Positions 11,081 to 22,594 of a DNA stretch of 64,000 nucleotides are shown in pieces (the stretch's first letter is position 1; every line of letters starts with the position of its first letter). The stretch is from Cylindrobasidium torrendii FP15055 ss-10 (lineage: Eukaryota > Basidiomycota > Agaricomycetes > Agaricales > Physalacriaceae): NCBI GenBank assembly GCA_000934385.1, contig KN880439.1, positions 186,001 to 250,000 of the forward strand, read 5' to 3'. A program made the position numbers and the translations under genes. The notes beneath the pieces are model-generated. The model saw only the letters and a list, made by a program, of their open reading frames with translations, did not search any database and was not told the origin of the DNA.

Positions 11081-13867
11081 TCACATACCCCAATCCCCAC
11101 TCATCGCCTGCTGCATACCCACCGACGAGGTCCAGAAATCATTATCCAGTGCCTCGTGCGAGAACAAAATATGAGAGAACTCCGCTGGCGTCGTGAACGG
11201 GTCCGACATCGTCATGTCGAACCTATGTGAGGTGCCAGTCAGCTCTTCGTGATCCTTGGAGACGCCAGGGAAGGGAGCGACGCACCAGTCCATGTCGATT
11301 GTATCCATGTTGAAGTCCACGCCTCCCACATCGCCGCCAGGCATAACACCGCCGTTGCTGACACTTGGTTGTCTTTCTGTGGCATCTCCCATCGAGCTGT
11401 CCATGGTTTGAGGCGTTGGGCTTGCTGCGCGTGTCATGCTCTCTGCCCAGTAGTCTTTCCCTGCACAGAACGTCTTCATTAGCCCGTTTAGAAGGCGTGC
11501 GTATCGTGCTCCGGGATGTTGCGGGTCAGAGCTCAAAGCAACAATGAGATGCTTGAGGAGATGCAAGATCCCCCTCTGGTCCGCCCCGGGAATAGCCTCA
11601 ATAAAGAGCGCTTTCAATAGGTATACTGCAGCATGTCTGGTGCAAGGTTAGCCATGCACACTTCGAATGTAGCGTGTAGTTCATACGAGAAAAACAAGAA
11701 GAAGCGCCATGGCAGCCACGAGAGCCCAACTGTGCTGTGGATGCGGTTCGTGCATATCTTCAATATCTCGGTCTGCCAGATTGTGAGGAACATATACTGC
11801 GCGACTGCGACGAGTCTTACGGCTGCGTCTGCTCCTTCGAGCACAAACTTTGCGTCCGGGCTGCTGATCAAGTCCCATGCAAAATAACCGTTTTCGGGAG
11901 AGTAATTGGACATGGACCGCTGAACATGCGCTTGGAAGGCGAACGACGAGACGTAGAGGCGCAGATAGTGCTAGACACTGTGAGTTGATTCTGGAATGAA
12001 TGAATGGGATGTAACGTACAAAAGACATCCATACACCGTCCGCCATGGGTGCGGTATCCCACCGCTTATTCTGCCAATTTGTCTGGAATCCATTCTACAT
12101 AAAACAGCAAGGTCAGCCTTACGGTCGGCAAAGAGGAAGATCCTACGTACGATACCTATCATCACAGAAAGGTCAATATTAGCAGCACTAGCGCGCAAGA
12201 ACGTTCATACTTCGAGTGAACGCGTCAAGGTATCTAGGAGCACATAAATCAACGGGTAAAAGCGCACGATTCCAACTCACTTGTAGTATTCCCCTACCTT
12301 TACCAAGGTGATCGTCCTGTCCTTGCTCGGATAAAGAATGTCGTGCGCGTTTGTCAATATCTGGGTCAGGTCCGTATACCTGCTTTACGCTCAATAATGA
12401 TCTATGCTATTGAAAGCCAAAGACGTACGCCTGCACGACGCTTGCATAATCATCTTGCAACCCCGCGACAGGCTTCAACGAGGGGAAGTTGGTGTGTGCC
12501 GCCGGTTCATTGTCATTTTGAGCGTGAAAACATAACCCAGGGCCACGAGACCAAAAGGCTTTCCCAATGCGTATGGATATTCTGGAGAACTGGTCAGCTT
12601 AGTATGTGATACTGAGGTTGTTCACACGCACTGTCGATCAAATAAATAGCAATAAGTCCATGCTAGTCGTTCTCGATTAAGTTGATTGTCTTCGGTAGTA
12701 ACGCTGCCCGGAGTGGATGATGTTATGAAGGTTTTCTGGTCAAGCCCCATCATGTAGCCAATCCGAACGGCCTACAATGACCATGAGACACCATTCAATG
12801 GCAACAACGGGCACATACCATGCCGGTGAGGTTCCAAGCCATTCTGTTCTCCTGTTCGTGGAGGGCGGTTGAATCGTCAGAACGTATTCGAGGAAGGTAT
12901 TCTTAAAGCAGGCGTTGAGGTCAAAGAACTTGGAATGCGAATGTAAGGGCAGACACACCGGAGAGAAGTAGTAGAGCCTCGACGGTGCCTATCGTCGCCG
13001 CTTCACCACTCATGAGATCTGCAAGTCGCGTCTACGCCAACATGTCAAGTGACTCCAGCCCGGAATTTGATACGAGCGATGCTTACCTTGAAGAATGCCC
13101 AAGTCTTTTCATGCAGTCCCGCCCACTCGCCCTCGTTCATGTACCGACTGGCGATGACGACAATCACAGATGCCAGATCCTGCTCCTCGAATGCAAATTT
13201 GGCCATCTCCTCAGGAGTGCGAGGGATACGCGTGAAGGGCACCATGGGGAAGAAGAAGTGCATCTTGGTGAAGAATAGATTGACGAGGATGGGATATTGT
13301 TCGTGTGATAAGATCCCCTCTACGACAAGAGGGAACTTGGAGAGGTCCGGCCGGGCGTGGGGTGAGATGCGAGCATCTGCGCCAGGCTGGGCTTGGAAGA
13401 CCAAGAGGTTCATAGCATCTTCTGGATTATGTAGCGACTGTGCCGCTAGCTCTGCAGGCCCATTGAGATGCTTGGACGATGAAGAAAATGACGACCCCTC
13501 GCTGGCTGCCTGTGAGGGCTGGCGCAGCGGAGCGGCTGGTATTGCTGGATGAATATTGTCCGATGTGTAGTCAGAGGGTGAACTCGACGCAGATGCTGTC
13601 GGCTGATCTGTCGGTGATGATAGTTTGCTTGTGACGATGCTAGGTTTCTTCCGGCGGCTGCCACCCCGCCGTGACGGCGCAAATTCGCATTTGACGCGCT
13701 CTCGACGGCATCGGGCGCACGGAGGGTCCTTGGGCGAATCAATATTGCCAAGGTCGCATCGTGCTTTGCGAGAGCGCTTTGAGCTAGGCATGAGGAATGT
13801 CTCCGACAGAAAAGGGTGCAGAAACACGCACACAATGCAGACAAGCGCGAAATGCTCTGGCTGACAT
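11081..13867 (-). CDS. Zn2Cys6 fungal transcription factor with fungal-trans domain
   Basis: Thirteen exons on the complement: 13832..13867, 13087..13776, 12959..13031, 12819..12901, 12632..12771, 12429..12581, 12281..12379, 12211..12233, 12151..12155, 12020..12094, 11687..11970, 11286..11636, 11081..11222; 2154 nt, 717 aa. Splicing exon 1 to exon 2 builds the zinc cluster: CLHCRSRKARC then PPCARCRRERVKC, spacing C-x2-C-x6-C-x12-C-x2-C-x6-C, with an unusually long central loop. The middle region matches the fungal-trans domain: ENRMAWNLTGMAVRIGYMMG, RLAWTYCYLFDRQ, WMSFHYLRLYVSSFAFQAHV, FFSHAAVYLLKALF. Exon 9 is only 5 nt and is required to keep the frame. One stretch near 11800 could hide another in-frame intron. 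The gene is divergent from an MFS transporter, so local regulation of that transporter is possible but unproven. Confidence 0.88.
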
Positions 13868-14322
13868 GATGAATTTCGGCGGACGTGAGAGCAAGGTTCA
13901 AGTAGTAGGATAGAGGAGTCTGTTGTGACCAGTGTGCTCGCTGTGCGCTGTGCTGTGCGCGATGGGCGCAGATTGGGGGAGCAATGTGGGGGTTGTGGGG
14001 AAGTGCGGGGGTGCGACCGCTTCTTCATTTTTCCACCGTTCCAAAAACATGATCATCGTTCCGACACCCGGGCAGTGTTCCTGGCGCAAGGTTTGAGGCT
14101 CCCACCACGACAATGAGCCCATTTTCTTCAAAACTGAAAACTTGATATGCGTCTCTATGGTCATAGTAGAAGAGCAAAGGGCGGAGTGTGATTAGACGTG
14201 ACAAGTGCCTTCGCCAACACTTCACTTTCCGGGCCGCTCGGTTAATGCAGGCCATCTAAATGGGCTTTAAAAGTGCATGTGCGATTCTTAATATTCGTCG
14301 CGACTTCTTTCGACCTTCCATC
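13868..14322. other. divergent promoter between Zn2Cys6 factor and MFS transporter
   Basis: 455 bp separate the two start codons. CCG-type half sites for zinc-cluster factors are scattered, but I could not identify a clear paired operator by eye. Confidence 0.4.
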
Positions 14323-16160
14323 ATGGCCGAGTCTACCAAGTCTTTCGAAGAGCGCATCGAGTCCAACGTTAAGACGTCGGCAATCGCGGTCCCAGAATCG
14401 TTGGTTGCACTCTCTCCAGAGGAGCGCGAACGACTGGGAAAGAGGGCCACTCGCAAGCTGGACTTACTCATCCTGCATGCACTGGTCATCATGTAGTCAG
14501 TGAATTCTGTTTGTTCGTTTAGCATCTCTTGACACTTACTTCCTCTTTTCAACTACTACCATTCACTCCAGCGTCCTCAACTATTTGGACAGGCAATCAA
14601 TAGCGTCTGCTAAACTGGCCAACCTCGTCGAAGACCTCGGACTCACCGACGTCCAGTATCAGACGTGTATCTCCCTGCTCTTCGTCGGCTATGTAAGGGA
14701 ATTCCCCCTTGGGTGACTGCACCTTGCCTGACTCGAAGCAGATCCTCATGCAAGTGCCGTCGACGATTATGGTTGGAAAGATATCCCGACCTGCAACCTA
14801 TAGTGCGACTTTCTGTGCTCTTTCTCTGTCACCGTTTAACAGCTGTAACTAGTTTGTGCCGCAATGGCATTATGGGGCATAATTTCTGCCTGCACTGGAG
14901 CTGTGAACAGCTTCGCCGGGCTCGTAACTTGCAGATTCTTCCTGGGATTCGTTGAAGCAGTCTTCTTTCCGTTCGTTTCCGTTTACAAAATCCAGCGTTC
15001 GAGACTCATCTTTTTCTCAGCGGCGCACTGCATTATCTTTCCACATTCTACACTCGGAGACAATACGCACTACGAACGGCCATCCTGTACTCTGGGGCTC
15101 AGTTAGGAAATGCGTTCGGTGGCCTACTAGCTATCGCAATTTTACAGGCAGACGGCCTACACGGGATCCAAGGCTGGCGGTGGCTTTTCATTATTGAAGG
15201 TGTCGCGACAGTTGGCCTCGCACTTCTTTTTGCGACATATCTTCCAAACTCCGTCGAGACTGCCAAGTTCCTTACCCCGCAAGAGAAGGATTTCCTGTCA
15301 TACAACTTCCGTCTAGATCAAGGCCAAGCGGACCACAAAGACGAGCTATCAGCTTGGGATGCGTTTAGTATGGCTGTGACGGACCCCAAGACATGGATTC
15401 TTCTATGTGTTCTTTACGCAGTATGAATGCCCCGCATCTTTTTTTGTTTCCACACCTGACCCTCTGCAGGTCTACATTGACGGCGCTGTCATCCAATTTT
15501 TCCCGTCAGTTGTTCAGACCCTAGGGTTCAGGTGCGTTAACTACCATTATCCCGACAAGCAAATGCTGAAACATACGCCAGCCGTAATATCACATATGTC
15601 CTTACTGCCCCGCCATATCTTGTTTGTTGCGTCGCCATGATTGTAAACGGGTGGCACTCGGACAAGACGCGCGAGCGATACTGGCACATCGTCACCCCCC
15701 TCTGTTTCACGGTCATCGCACACGTTATTGCGGTAGCGACTACCAACACTGCAGGCCGCTGTATGTGCATACCATCCACGTCGGCTCTGGGCTAACTCTT
15801 GAGGCAGATGTGGCTATGATGCTCATGCCTGGCTCAATCTATGCATCTTCCGTTGTAATCCTCTCTTGGGTTGCTGGGTCACTCACTCAACCCGCCGCCA
15901 AACGCGCAGCTGGAATATCGCTGATCAATGCCATAGCTAATACACCCAATATCTGGTGCTCATATCTATACGACGGCGCACCGCGATACTTGCTTGCATT
16001 CCTGGTCAATCTTGGGGCGGCGGTAGCAGCTATCATACTGGCTACTATATGCAGGGTATACCTTGCGCGCCAGAACACAATCCTGGAGGCGGGATACGAT
16101 GACAAGAAGAGCGCGCCGACGAAGGAGCAGCAGGACGTAGGATTTAGGTACATGTTGTGA
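14323..16160 (+). CDS. MFS transporter, allantoate permease (Dal5/ACS) family
   Basis: Plasma-membrane symporter for small organic anions or vitamins; the substrate is not predictable from sequence. Eight exons: 14323..14492, 14572..14692, 14742..14802, 14853..14970, 15021..15420, 15470..15531, 15582..15760, 15808..16160; 487 aa with about 12 membrane segments. Family signatures: NYLDRQSIASAKLANLVEDL, LTDVQYQTCISLLFVGYILM, CRFFLGFVEAVFFPGALHYL, RQYALRTAILYSGAQLGNAF, GWRWLFIIEGVATVG and a cytoplasmic YLPNSVETAKFLTPQEKDF loop. The ATG at 14323 is preceded by a normal fungal context (ACCTTCCATC) and gives a 55-residue soluble N-terminus as in homologues. Confidence 0.9.
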
Positions 16161-16340
16161 GGGATACATATTACATACTTGAATACAGTTAGTTATGTTT
16201 TGCATTGCAACGAAATTGTCCCTTCCTCAGCGTGGCAAAGTTCGGCCACCGATTTGGCGCCCTCAAGCAGGGTCCAGAGTCGATGCAAAGTAGAAATACA
16301 AATGGTAAGATAGTGCACAAAGGTCCGGTGCGTTACCGTC

Positions 16341-18037
16341 CTAAAATCCGGTCCATTGGCCACCCATGTTCATTCCTGGCATCATGCGGTTGTCTTGAGC
16401 CCCCCAATTCATCTGGCCGCCCATCTGGCCACCCATCTGGTTGCCCATGCCCATAGCCATTCGGTTCATCATACCCTGCTGGCCACCACCCATCTGGTGC
16501 ATACCGTTCATGGGCATCATCCCGAAGCCCTGCCCGCCTCCCATCATCATGGCATGTTGTGGGTCCATCATCTGAGGGTTCATCATTTGTGGATTCATCA
16601 TCATCGGCCCGCCCCAGCCACCGTTCATCATGCTGGGATCCATTCCCATAGGAGCCATTGCCATCCCAGGCATCATGTTCATGTCCATCCCGGCGCCCAT
16701 CCCGCCACCCATTATGCCCATTCCACCGCCGTTTCCAAATCGTGGCCCGACATTCCCGAGTGCCACGCCGCCAGACGCACCTCCGCCGCCGTTGTTATTG
16801 TTTGCACTATGATTCCGAACGGGTGACTTGGGTCGGAGGTTGTCGATTTCCTGGGTCGTGGGAACAACGCACTTCCCACCGCCAGAAAGTGCCTTCAGCC
16901 CAGCGTCCCATTGCTCACGCTCGAATGGTGATGCTGTGCCGCCATCTGGGCCCTCCACACTGAATTGTGTCTGTGGAACGTTGTCGCCAGCGATAGCAGT
17001 CACCCAGCCGCGCCGAAGGGAGCTCCCTAGTTTACCAAAAATCTCGAGTCGTCTTGTACCCATGCAGAAATTCTCGATGAGACTGTACATTTCTGGGGGT
17101 TTGCGCGTTGGGTCGTCTGGATCGCCTTCCCACATAATGACATCGGTGTCGACATTACAGTGTACGAACCAACTATCAGAGGAACGTCGCACGGTCCCAC
17201 GAATACCAATTAAACAGTGCTGTTTTGTCCGAGTGAAGAGGGACGTCGTTGGTGGATCTGTCCCTGGCCCATGGTTCGAGGTCCTGTTGGTTCGCACCCA
17301 TACCACGTCTTCACAGCGCCTGTACCCCCACTTTGCCATCACTTCGCGTCCGCGTTCTAGTCCTTGACCCGCACCACTTCCAACCCACATGAACACAAAG
17401 CTGGGGTCTGCTGCGAGTGACGGAACGGGCAATTCCTGGAGGTGTTCCCAGGTGAACGACGAAGAAAATGGCGGGTCAATGAGGATTACATCGAACTTGG
17501 AAGGTTGAAGAGTGGAGAGATTTGAAAATGGGAGGTACATGGGAGACAATGAATGTTCTTGTACCGCTTGCTTCTTTAGTTGAAGCAGTCGGTGTTGCTT
17601 AGGATATCTAACACAAATATTAGGTCATGGTAGAACGATATAACTTGAACGTACTCTTCAAATCTGTGCTCTGGTTCAGCTCCAAGGACAAAATTCTGAG
17701 GCCAGTCTCCGCTGTCAACATAGTGCTGCGAATAGTCATTCCGTATTGTCTCCTCTTCTGGCACATAGTTCGCATAGCGTGCTACTCGAGCTAGTTTGTT
17801 CGGAGGTAGGTCCCTTCGTTGAGGGCGGACCGCAGATGTAGAGGCAGTAGAAAGGACGGGTGAGGGCGGCGGCGAGGGCGCGCTAACTGCGGGGAGCAGC
17901 CGACCGGGCAATGTTGGTGATAATTGCTCGAGAATCCGGCGGTGGTCGCGTTGTTTGCGTCGAACACCATCAAGAAGGGAAGAGTGGGCTGCGAGCACGT
18001 CGTTGGCCGATGCCAGCGTTTCGGTGAGTGTGGTCAT
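16341..18037 (-). CDS. METTL14/Kar4-like MT-A70 methyltransferase
   Basis: Two exons on the complement, 17655..18037 and 16341..17607, give 549 aa. Members of this family pair with METTL3/Ime4 in the mRNA N6-adenosine methyltransferase complex. Recognisable METTL14 blocks: NDYSQHYVDSGDWPQNFVLG, then KFDVILIDPPF, PSFVFMWVGSGAGQGLERGR, WGYRRCEDVVWVRTN, TRTKQHCLIGIRGTVRR, HCNVDTDVIMWEGD, LIENFCMGTRRLEIFG, GWVTAI. The active-site tetrapeptide is DPPF (residues about 172-175), unlike the EPPL of human METTL14 and the DPPW of METTL3. The last 150 residues are Met/Gly/Asn-rich low complexity, in the place where METTL14 carries RGG repeats. It is head to head with GPI16 across only 69 bp. Confidence 0.9.
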
Positions 18038-18106
18038 CGTATAGAGGCAAGCAGTCCAATTCGAATTCCCAGATCGGACTTCTTGTTGATCCCTTATGCG
18101 ACCGTC

Positions 18107-20003
18107 ATGATCCTCTTGCCTACTCTCTGCCTACTCTTTCTCACTGTAGCAGCCGTCGAGAACGAGTCATTTTCAGAAGATGTCGCCTTAAGAACGTTGC
18201 CAGATGGCAGAGTTGCTACCACGTTCACATTCAACACCATTCTCGAGAAGGAAGCCCCCAGGGATCCGCGGACACTCTTCGACGACCAGGACGAATGTAG
18301 GTGCCACTTCCGATGGGGAACCAAGATCGTACTTAACGTCGAAAAGCTCAGCATTATACTTTATTCCCGCTTTCTCTTGGTCAAGTCCTTCGTGAATACG
18401 CTGTAACCGAGCTACACCTTACGCTCAACGCTGGCAAGTGGGACTACGATAAATGGGGCTACCCCAGCGAGCCAGATGTGGGAAGCGGCGCATCTCTCTG
18501 GACGTGGATGGCAGATGGAGCACCAAATAGGTGCGTTTACCTCTTCCATTTCGTGAACAGTGCTCATGTAATGCAGCATCGACGCGCGCTGGTCTGGCCT
18601 GCGAAATGCGCTTGCCGGGCTGTTCTGTGCCTCATTGGGAACTCTGGATGAGCAACGAACAACATCTCCAGTCATACCTTTCGCTCCAGAAGGCAGCCTG
18701 CCTGACTGGGGCATCCCCCACCGCCTTCGACACGCATCCCTCGCGTCTGAACACGTCTGCACAGAAAACTTGACACCCTTCCTGAAATTGCTGCCTTGTA
18801 AAGGTCTCTCCGGAATTGCCTCCCTTCTGAATCCCCATCGCCTGTTTGATGCAGACTGGCATGGCATGGGCATACATGTCCTCTGGGACCCAGCCGTAGG
18901 AGTACAAGTAAGGATGACCTTCCAGACCGTAACAAATCCTTTACGAGCGGGAAATATACGGAAAGAGGGTGTGTATTCTCCACCGTTTGAGAACCGCGCT
19001 CATAGATTTCAGACTGGTCTTTCCGTTCCCTATTCGACCGCAGGATTGAAAGAGTATGCCCTGTTGCATCCTCTAGTCAAGTTTCCGTTGGTCTGCCATC
19101 GCGCGGCATGTACAATCTCAAGCCCGAACCTCATCATATCACGGATAATATGGGCCACTACGACTTGACAAAGGGTACATTCCCACTCAATCATACTCAC
19201 AAGGCCTAACATTCCGTCAGATTTCGAGCCTATGGACGTATCCATAAAGTGGAAGAATGCCTTTGAATACCGTTGGTCTTCATAACTGTCTTCAACCCCA
19301 GCTTACTCACAAATGCAGTTTTGGAGCCAATAACACCTCATCCAATGCCAATCTCATTCCGTCGCATGTTGCATGGTAACAGTCAGGACCGGGGACAACT
19401 TGTTGTGACATTAGACAATCACTTGGACAATGCTATCGATATCCTTTATCTCGAGACAATGCCTTGGATGGTGCAATTCTACTTGCACACCATGACAGTC
19501 GAGCACAACGGATCCGTCGACAGTGCGTCCAACCTGATATTACAGACTCCGGTCGATGACCTTTCACAGACACACTCCTCTCAAATCTCAGCTACATCCC
19601 ACCAGTACCGCACGCCCAACCAGCAACATTCCAAGTGATCGTCACCTTGCCTGCCCAGGCACACATCAAGCTGAGCATCGATGTAACCAAAGCCTTTTTG
19701 CGATACACCGAGCACCCGCCAGATGCACAGCGTGGATGGGATTTACCTCCAGCCGTCTTCATGCCTCTCGACGCCTCCCCGCTAGATGCGAAGAATGAAA
19801 CCCTCACCACATATCCTCGGGGGAAGCGCATATATAGCTCTCCAATGCTGGTCGACCTCGCTACTCCCGACTTCAGCATGCCATATAACGTGATTATCTT
19901 TAGCTGCTCTCTCGTGGCATTTCTGTTTGGTACAATCTTCAACTTGTTGACAAGGAAATGGGTGGTCCTCAAGCTGGATGGGGAGAAAGAAAAGGAGGAG
20001 TAG
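18107..20003 (+). CDS. GPI16: GPI transamidase component PIG-T/Gpi16
   Basis: ER-membrane subunit of the complex that attaches GPI anchors to proteins. Seven exons: 18107..18296, 18347..18530, 18577..18968, 19013..19174, 19221..19271, 19319..19522, 19570..20003; 538 aa. A signal peptide MILLPTLCLLFLTVAAVENE starts the protein. Family blocks: SQHYTLFPLSLGQVLREYAV, TELHLTLNAGKWDYDKWGYP, VCTENLTPFLKLLPCKG, LLNPHRLFDADWHGM, DWSFRSLFDRRIERVCPVAS, LYLETMPWMVQFYLHTMTV, and the C-terminal membrane anchor after DLATPDFSMPYNVI. The cysteine in VCTENLTP corresponds to the residue that disulphide-bonds PIG-T to the PIG-K/Gpi8 protease. Exon 4 was placed by the 44-nt intron 18969..19012, which alone yields the conserved EDWSFRS frame. 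Confidence 0.93.
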
Positions 20004-20308
20004 GTACTTACAAGCATTCTTATACCCAAGAATCAGTTTGAGGGTAATAAAGCCGTCAAGTGCGTTGTGTAATATGTTCATTCTTGTATGGGCACACTTC
20101 GTTCAAGACTATGGAAATGATGTACCCACTGAGGGTAGTGTATATTTCGGCAACCAATGCCAGTGGGCTACACACTGGTTCTACGTTAGCGATGCATGCC
20201 TAATTAAGGCCAGGCAGTAATAGTACTTAGTAGTGATGGTAAAGCATTAAACAAGAAAATATACAAGTGTGCGCAACGGCGAATATGTACTTCAAAGTCC
20301 GGCTGGCT
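20004..20308. other. intergenic, convergent 3' ends of GPI16 and PIF1
   Basis: 305 bp between two stop codons on opposite strands; no further feature seen. Confidence 0.5.
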
Positions 20309-22529
20309 CTAGTATTCCTCCTCACTGTCTGGTGCATCTGCTACCTCTTCTCGTTCTGCGTCTCTTAGGTTGTTCCCAATCACGTCTAGAGTCTTACTCC
20401 ACTCGATGACTTTAGGATGTGCCATGACCTTCACAGGGTAGCCGTCAAGAGAATGTACAACGCGTAGATTGGGCATCCTTACCTTGTTCGCGTTGAAACC
20501 AATGACCTGTAGACCATCTATCGACGATGCCCTGGACAACGCAACATAGCTCTGCCCCTTCTCGAAAACCCGTCTCAAGTCTACTCTCACTCGATGTATC
20601 GTTTGACCTTGACTCTTGTGGATTGACATGGCCCAGGCAAGAATAAGTGGGCTGGAATCGGCACATCAGTACAGACAAACATGTCGCAGTGGATGATACT
20701 TGCACTTGTACCCGCCGAGCAAGAACCTTCCCCTCCGCGTCCTCCACCGTGAACTCGTCACGACGTAGGAGAACCGCCTCCGTCTGTACTTCGCCTTCGC
20801 TACTCACGCCATTGTACTGGAACAGAACCAGAGGAAACAGCTCCTCCTCCTTTGATGGTGGTACAACCTTCTTCACTGGGCTCTTCCTCGCCTTCTTCTT
20901 GTCGTCGCCACCGTCCATGTCCACAACCTCCTCCTTCACTAGTTCCTCCTTTGGTTTGATCCTTAGTACAGGCTTTCCCGTCTCGTCCAAAAGAACATTC
21001 CTCAACATGGCAGCATTTTTCTTTGTCGCTGCAGACGACACCGGCGCTACCTTTTCGCTCTTCACTTTCTCCAACTTCACGCTCGTAGACCCCGAGTTGT
21101 ATGAGGAGAGTGGTGCGCGATTAAGCGGAGCAGTGTGCAACTGCCACGAACGATAAAACCCAACAACCTTGCCGACAAGACCATTGACGAGCACTTCGTC
21201 GACGTTCTTGACAAGCATGACCTGGGCGCCAAGCTTCAAGTCAATACTAGCGTCCGCAAGAAGGTTATCAAGCAGATGCGGTTTATCGCCGCTGTCGCGC
21301 GCCTTATACGTAAATGTCATGGACCGTAACTCAGCGAGTCGTTTCTGATTGGCATTGGACACATCGGCGCGATGCGAAAAGAGTTCGGTGGGAAGAACTT
21401 CTGTCATCATACGCTGGCGTTGAGATGGTGTAGCTTGCGAAGAAGAGGAGGAGGCCTGTGAGGCAGTAGGTTCGATGAAAAGAGGTTCGAGGTCCCGCGA
21501 AAGACCAGTGAACATGTCGACAGCCTCGGTAGTTGGATCTCCAAGGCGTAGAGAATTGAGCGCGTCCACAAACCCTAGGAAGGATATCAGTATACCGTAG
21601 GCAGACAAATATGACGGCGCGCCTTGTTCCTTCTGTCGGAAGACCTTCACGAGATTGACAGTGTAATCCATAGTGTCGTGCCATGCGCCAGACTCAAAAG
21701 CAAAGTGAGGGTCGAAAGATCCCTTCGTGACAGGTGGAAGTTGAAAGAAATCTCCAGTCACGACGACTTGCAACCCGCCGAAAGGTTTCTTACTGTCACT
21801 CTTCTTTCGCAAAAGCTTCGCGATCTCAGAAATACGATTGAACAGGTATCCGTCAACCATGGAAACTGCTAATCCCTGAGTGAACGGTCAGCAGTTGGGC
21901 AAGAACACGTACTTTCGTCAATAATGAGGACTTTGGCAGATTTCCATCTCTTCAAAGCCGGACGACAAGTCTTGATGCATTTGATTAGCATTTCCATATC
22001 GTCGACAGTGGGCGCAATAGCACCCCATGCATGGATTGTCTGTCCTGCGGCGCGTAAGCATCTGGCCAAACATTCTCGACCAGATAACGCACCACCAATG
22101 TTCGAGGCCGCCATTCCAGTACTTGCAGTCACAGCAACCGCCTCCGGATTGCTGGCATATTTCTTCCTGAGGCCAGTGATGATTGCCCGGAGAAGCAATG
22201 ACTTTCCCGTCCCTACAGGTTTTTGGTTAGCTGTATTCATCCCGAGCTGAACATCGCGTACCTGCTGCCCCGGTGAAGAACACATTCTTTCCATCATCCA
22301 CCACCATCCGCAGCACTCTGGTTTGCTCCGGACTTAATGCGACGCGCGATACAGCACCATCGCCATCCTCTGTAGTCACGACAGCAAGCAACGGCGCGGA
22401 AAAGAATGAGTCCAGCGTTTGGCGCGGTTTCTTCTTTGGGCGGTTTGCTGGCGTGGCTGATGAATCAAGCGACTTGCGTTTGGCCGCCCTCTTCGGCGCT
22501 GTCGACGCGGTTTTTATCGTCGTCGACAT
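20309..22529 (-). CDS. PIF1: PIF1-family 5'-3' DNA helicase
   Basis: ATP-dependent helicase acting at telomeres, replication forks, G-quadruplexes and in mitochondria. Six exons on the complement: 22262..22529, 22093..22212, 21913..22044, 21623..21865, 20704..21574, 20309..20651; 658 aa. Motifs: Walker [15 protein letters not shown], motif Ia [20 protein letters not shown], Walker [16 protein letters not shown], motif [49 protein letters not shown], the PIF1 end-motif [20 protein letters not shown] and VALSRASS. A Lys-rich linker ([14 protein letters not shown]) interrupts domain 2B. Two introns use GC donors (21575..21622 and 20652..20703). The N-terminus has a PIP-box-like QTLDSFF. A CACGTGACC site lies 66 nt upstream of the ATG. 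Confidence 0.93.
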
Positions 22530-22594
22530 GTTCCTAGCGTGATGTTACGGCCCGGATCCGCGATGTGGTGGTAATAGGATGGGTGGTACGATCG

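Noticed and set aside
11780..11850. Possible extra 63-nt intron in exon 11 of the Zn2Cys6 gene
   Set aside because: Its length is a multiple of three and both versions keep the frame; without transcripts I left the region as exon.
11081..16160. Secondary-metabolite cluster suggested by regulator plus MFS transporter
   Set aside because: No backbone enzyme (PKS, NRPS, terpene cyclase) or tailoring enzyme is adjacent; neighbours are housekeeping genes.
16356..16826. Plus-strand His-rich frame
   Set aside because: Antisense of the Met/Gly-rich tail of the METTL14-like protein (CAT mirrors ATG).
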